Assembly (NCBI GenBank): GCA_021823555.1
Contig: JAKANW010000134.1
Span: forward strand, 1 to 7,301
Reading direction: 5' to 3'
DNA length: 7,301 bases
Source: Chloroflexota bacterium
GTDB taxonomy: Bacteria > Chloroflexota > Anaerolineae > Anaerolineales > Villigracilaceae
The position numbers and the translations under genes were made by a program. Numbering within the stretch: the first letter of the stretch is position 1; each line of letters begins with the position of its first letter. Below are positions 5,939-7,301 of the stretch, piece after piece. The notes under the pieces are model-generated. The model searched no databases and was not told where the DNA came from. It saw nothing but the letters and a program-made list of their open reading frames with translations.

Positions 5939-6913
5939 ATGTTTCGTAAATTGACTTATATGCTGCTGGCTGCCGCTTTACTTTTGACAGCCTGCGCGTC
6001 TGTCTCGACCCCCACGGCTGCTCCCGTTATAACGGCAGCCCCTGTCACCCAAACCGCCACCGCTGCCCCCGCTTCAGGCGAGATCCAGCTCACGGATGGC
6101 CTCAACAGGTCCGTCGTTCTGAAAGAAGCGGCGCAGCGTATCGTCTCGCTGGCGCCCTCCAACACGGAGATCCTCTTCGCGGTCGGCGCGGGTGGACAGG
6201 TCGTCGGCCGGGACGAATTCTCCGATTACCCGCAGCAGGCCAAAAGTCTGGCGAGCGTCGGCGGCTCGATGGGACAATACAACACGGAAGCGATCGTAGC
6301 CCTGAAGCCCGATCTCGTCCTGGCTGCGGAGATCAATCCGCCTGAATTGGTCAAGCAGCTCGAAGGCCTTGGCCTGACGGTCTATTACCTGAAGAACCCG
6401 GCCACGCTGGAAGAAATGTATACCAACCTGGAAATCGTGGCCCAACTGACCGGCCACGCCGATGAAGCTGCCAAGCTGGTGGACTCGCTCAAGACGCGCG
6501 TGGCCGCCGTGGATGCGAGGATCGCGACGGTGAGTGAGCGCCCCTCGGCATTCTATGAGATTGACGCCACCGACCCGGCCAAGCCCTATACCTACGGCCC
6601 CGGCACGTTTGGTGATTTGCTCATCAGCCGCGCTGGTGGGGTCAATATCGGCGGTATCTTGAAAGATCCCTACCCACAAATCAGCCTGGAACAGATCGTT
6701 GCATCGAACCCGTCCATCATCCTGCTGGGTGACGCGGCCTATGGAGCCACAGCAGATGCAGTCAAAGCACGTCCGGGCTGGGAAAGTATCGAGGCCGCGA
6801 AGAACGGACAGATCTTCCCGGTGGACGATAATCTGATCAGCCGCCCCGGCCCACGCCTGGTGGACGGGTTGGAACTGTTGGCAAAACTGTTCCACCCGGA
6901 TTTGTTCAAATAA
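5939..6913 (+). CDS. btuF: BtuF-like cobalamin-binding lipoprotein of an ABC importer
   Basis: The 324-residue product is a class III substrate-binding protein (Peripla_BP_2) that captures corrinoid outside the membrane and hands it to the permease. It begins with MFRKL, a hydrophobic run, and the lipobox LLTAC with Cys19 as the lipidated residue. A Pro/Thr/Ala spacer (about 20-48) tethers the domain. [17 protein letters not shown] (67-83) and FSDYP match BtuF closely. E117 (in [15 protein letters not shown]) and E251 (in [15 protein letters not shown]) sit where lobe-surface glutamates dock to permease arginines in this family. The C-terminus [17 protein letters not shown] is also typical. 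Context is strong: a cobalamin riboswitch upstream and a FecCD-type permease downstream. Haem or siderophore binding cannot be excluded from sequence alone, but the riboswitch favours corrinoids. The lipoprotein anchor suits a single-membrane cell. Confidence 0.9.
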   Translation: MFRKLTYMLLAAALLLTACASVSTPTAAPVITAAPVTQTATAAPASGEIQLTDGLNRSVVLKEAAQRIVSLAPSNTEILFAVGAGGQVVGRDEFSDYPQQAKSLASVGGSMGQYNTEAIVALKPDLVLAAEINPPELVKQLEGLGLTVYYLKNPATLEEMYTNLEIVAQLTGHADEAAKLVDSLKTRVAAVDARIATVSERPSAFYEIDATDPAKPYTYGPGTFGDLLISRAGGVNIGGILKDPYPQISLEQIVASNPSIILLGDAAYGATADAVKARPGWESIEAAKNGQIFPVDDNLISRPGPRLVDGLELLAKLFHPDLFK

Positions 6914-6918
6914 ACGTT

Positions 6919-6978
6919 GTAGGGGCGACCCGTCCATATCCGCCAACAGGTTTGAGAAATGTGGCGGGTCGCCCCTAC
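6919..6978. repeat. 60-bp element with 14-bp perfect inverted ends between btuF and btuC
   Basis: GTAGGGGCGACCCG (6919-6932) is the exact reverse complement of CGGGTCGCCCCTAC (6965-6978). The stem can grow by a G-U and a G-C pair, leaving about 28 bases in the loop. It lies five bases after the btuF stop and ends eight bases before the btuC ATG. GTAGGGGCGACCCG resembles repeats that I recall as widely dispersed in environmental genomes. As RNA it would be a very stable hairpin that could protect the btuF message or lower btuC expression. No T-tract follows on the plus strand. Confidence 0.7.
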
Positions 6979-6986
6979 TTATAACC

Positions 6987-7301
6987 ATGCGCCGCGCCCC
7001 TGCCCTTTCCTCCCTCCTGTTTCTCCTGCTGGCCCTGCTGCTCAGCCTGGCAATAGGATCGGTCTTCCTTTCGCCAGCCGAACTGTGGGCAGCCCTGCGC
7101 GGGGACGGCACGCAAACCGCCACCCAGATCCTGTGGGCCATCCGCCTGCCGCGCACGGTCTTGATCGCCCTGACCGGCGCGGCCCTGGGCGGGAGCGGCG
7201 CGGCTTACCAGGGATTGTTCCGCAATCCACTGGCCGATCCATACTTGATCGGCGTGGCTTCCGGCGCGGGCTTGGGCGCGGTGATCGCCATGAGCATCCA
7301 C
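6987..7301 (+). CDS. btuC: BtuC/FecCD-type ABC transporter permease (N-terminal part, cut by window edge)
   Basis: The 105 codons seen are the start of a multi-pass permease of the FecCD family, which forms the membrane channel for corrinoid, haem or siderophore import. Residues 7-28 are a first membrane helix, SPAELWAAL is the usual post-helix motif, and [20 protein letters not shown] (53-72) followed by [20 protein letters not shown] (74-93) are family signatures. The gene follows btuF after 73 bases, and the riboswitch context makes cobalamin the likely substrate. The ATG directly precedes the membrane helix. No Shine-Dalgarno is visible; instead the inverted-repeat hairpin ends eight bases upstream. 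The remaining two thirds of the protein and presumably the ATPase gene lie beyond the right edge. Confidence 0.9.
   Translation, partial: MRRAPALSSLLFLLLALLLSLAIGSVFLSPAELWAALRGDGTQTATQILWAIRLPRTVLIALTGAALGGSGAAYQGLFRNPLADPYLIGVASGAGLGAVIAMSIH

Noticed and set aside
6074..7156. Long open frame on the minus strand opposite btuF and the btuC start
   Set aside because: It spans two recognised plus-strand genes and an intergenic repeat, and its translation has no family features.

Overview
The window is GC-rich chromosomal DNA from a bacterium. Its gene content and short palindromic intergenic repeats would suit an environmental Chloroflexota (Anaerolineae-like) genome. That placement is an inference from protein style (for example ISGFNISII in ComEC and a Pro/Thr/Ala-linked lipoprotein) and is not proven here. 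I see no phage, transposase, CRISPR array or defence locus, and no clearly new multi-gene system. The window is mostly ordinary housekeeping and accessory genes with several odd details.

Layout: (1) Positions 1-2389, minus strand, hold the first 796 codons of a ComEC/Rec2 DNA-uptake channel; its end lies off the left edge. Its C-terminal metallo-beta-lactamase-like domain keeps the fold signature but has lost every metal ligand I can align. (2) A 51-base divergent intergenic region separates it from the next gene. (3) Positions 2441-3907 and 4098-5558, plus strand, hold two paralogous YbjT-type proteins: an atypical SDR NAD(P)-binding half plus a DUF2867 half. Between them lie 190 bases full of palindromes. 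The second copy has a 30-bp TTCGCG-type repeat inside its reading frame where the first copy carries GGVGLRRGRRHP. (4) Positions 5555-5938 form a B12-regulated leader: a strong promoter whose -35 overlaps the preceding stop codon, a cobalamin riboswitch, and an intrinsic terminator. Between terminator and start codon sits a further palindromic repeat that looks like a dispersed element. (5) Positions 5939-6913 encode a BtuF-like lipoprotein. (6) After a 60-base element with 14-bp perfect inverted ends, 6987 to the right edge encodes the N-terminus of a BtuC/FecCD permease.

Functional picture: the right third is a corrinoid ABC importer operon. Cobalamin binding to the leader should favour termination and so shut off btuF and btuC when B12 is plentiful. 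An ATPase (btuD) would be expected just beyond the right edge. The YbjT-like pair and comEC have no evident pathway link to B12 uptake.
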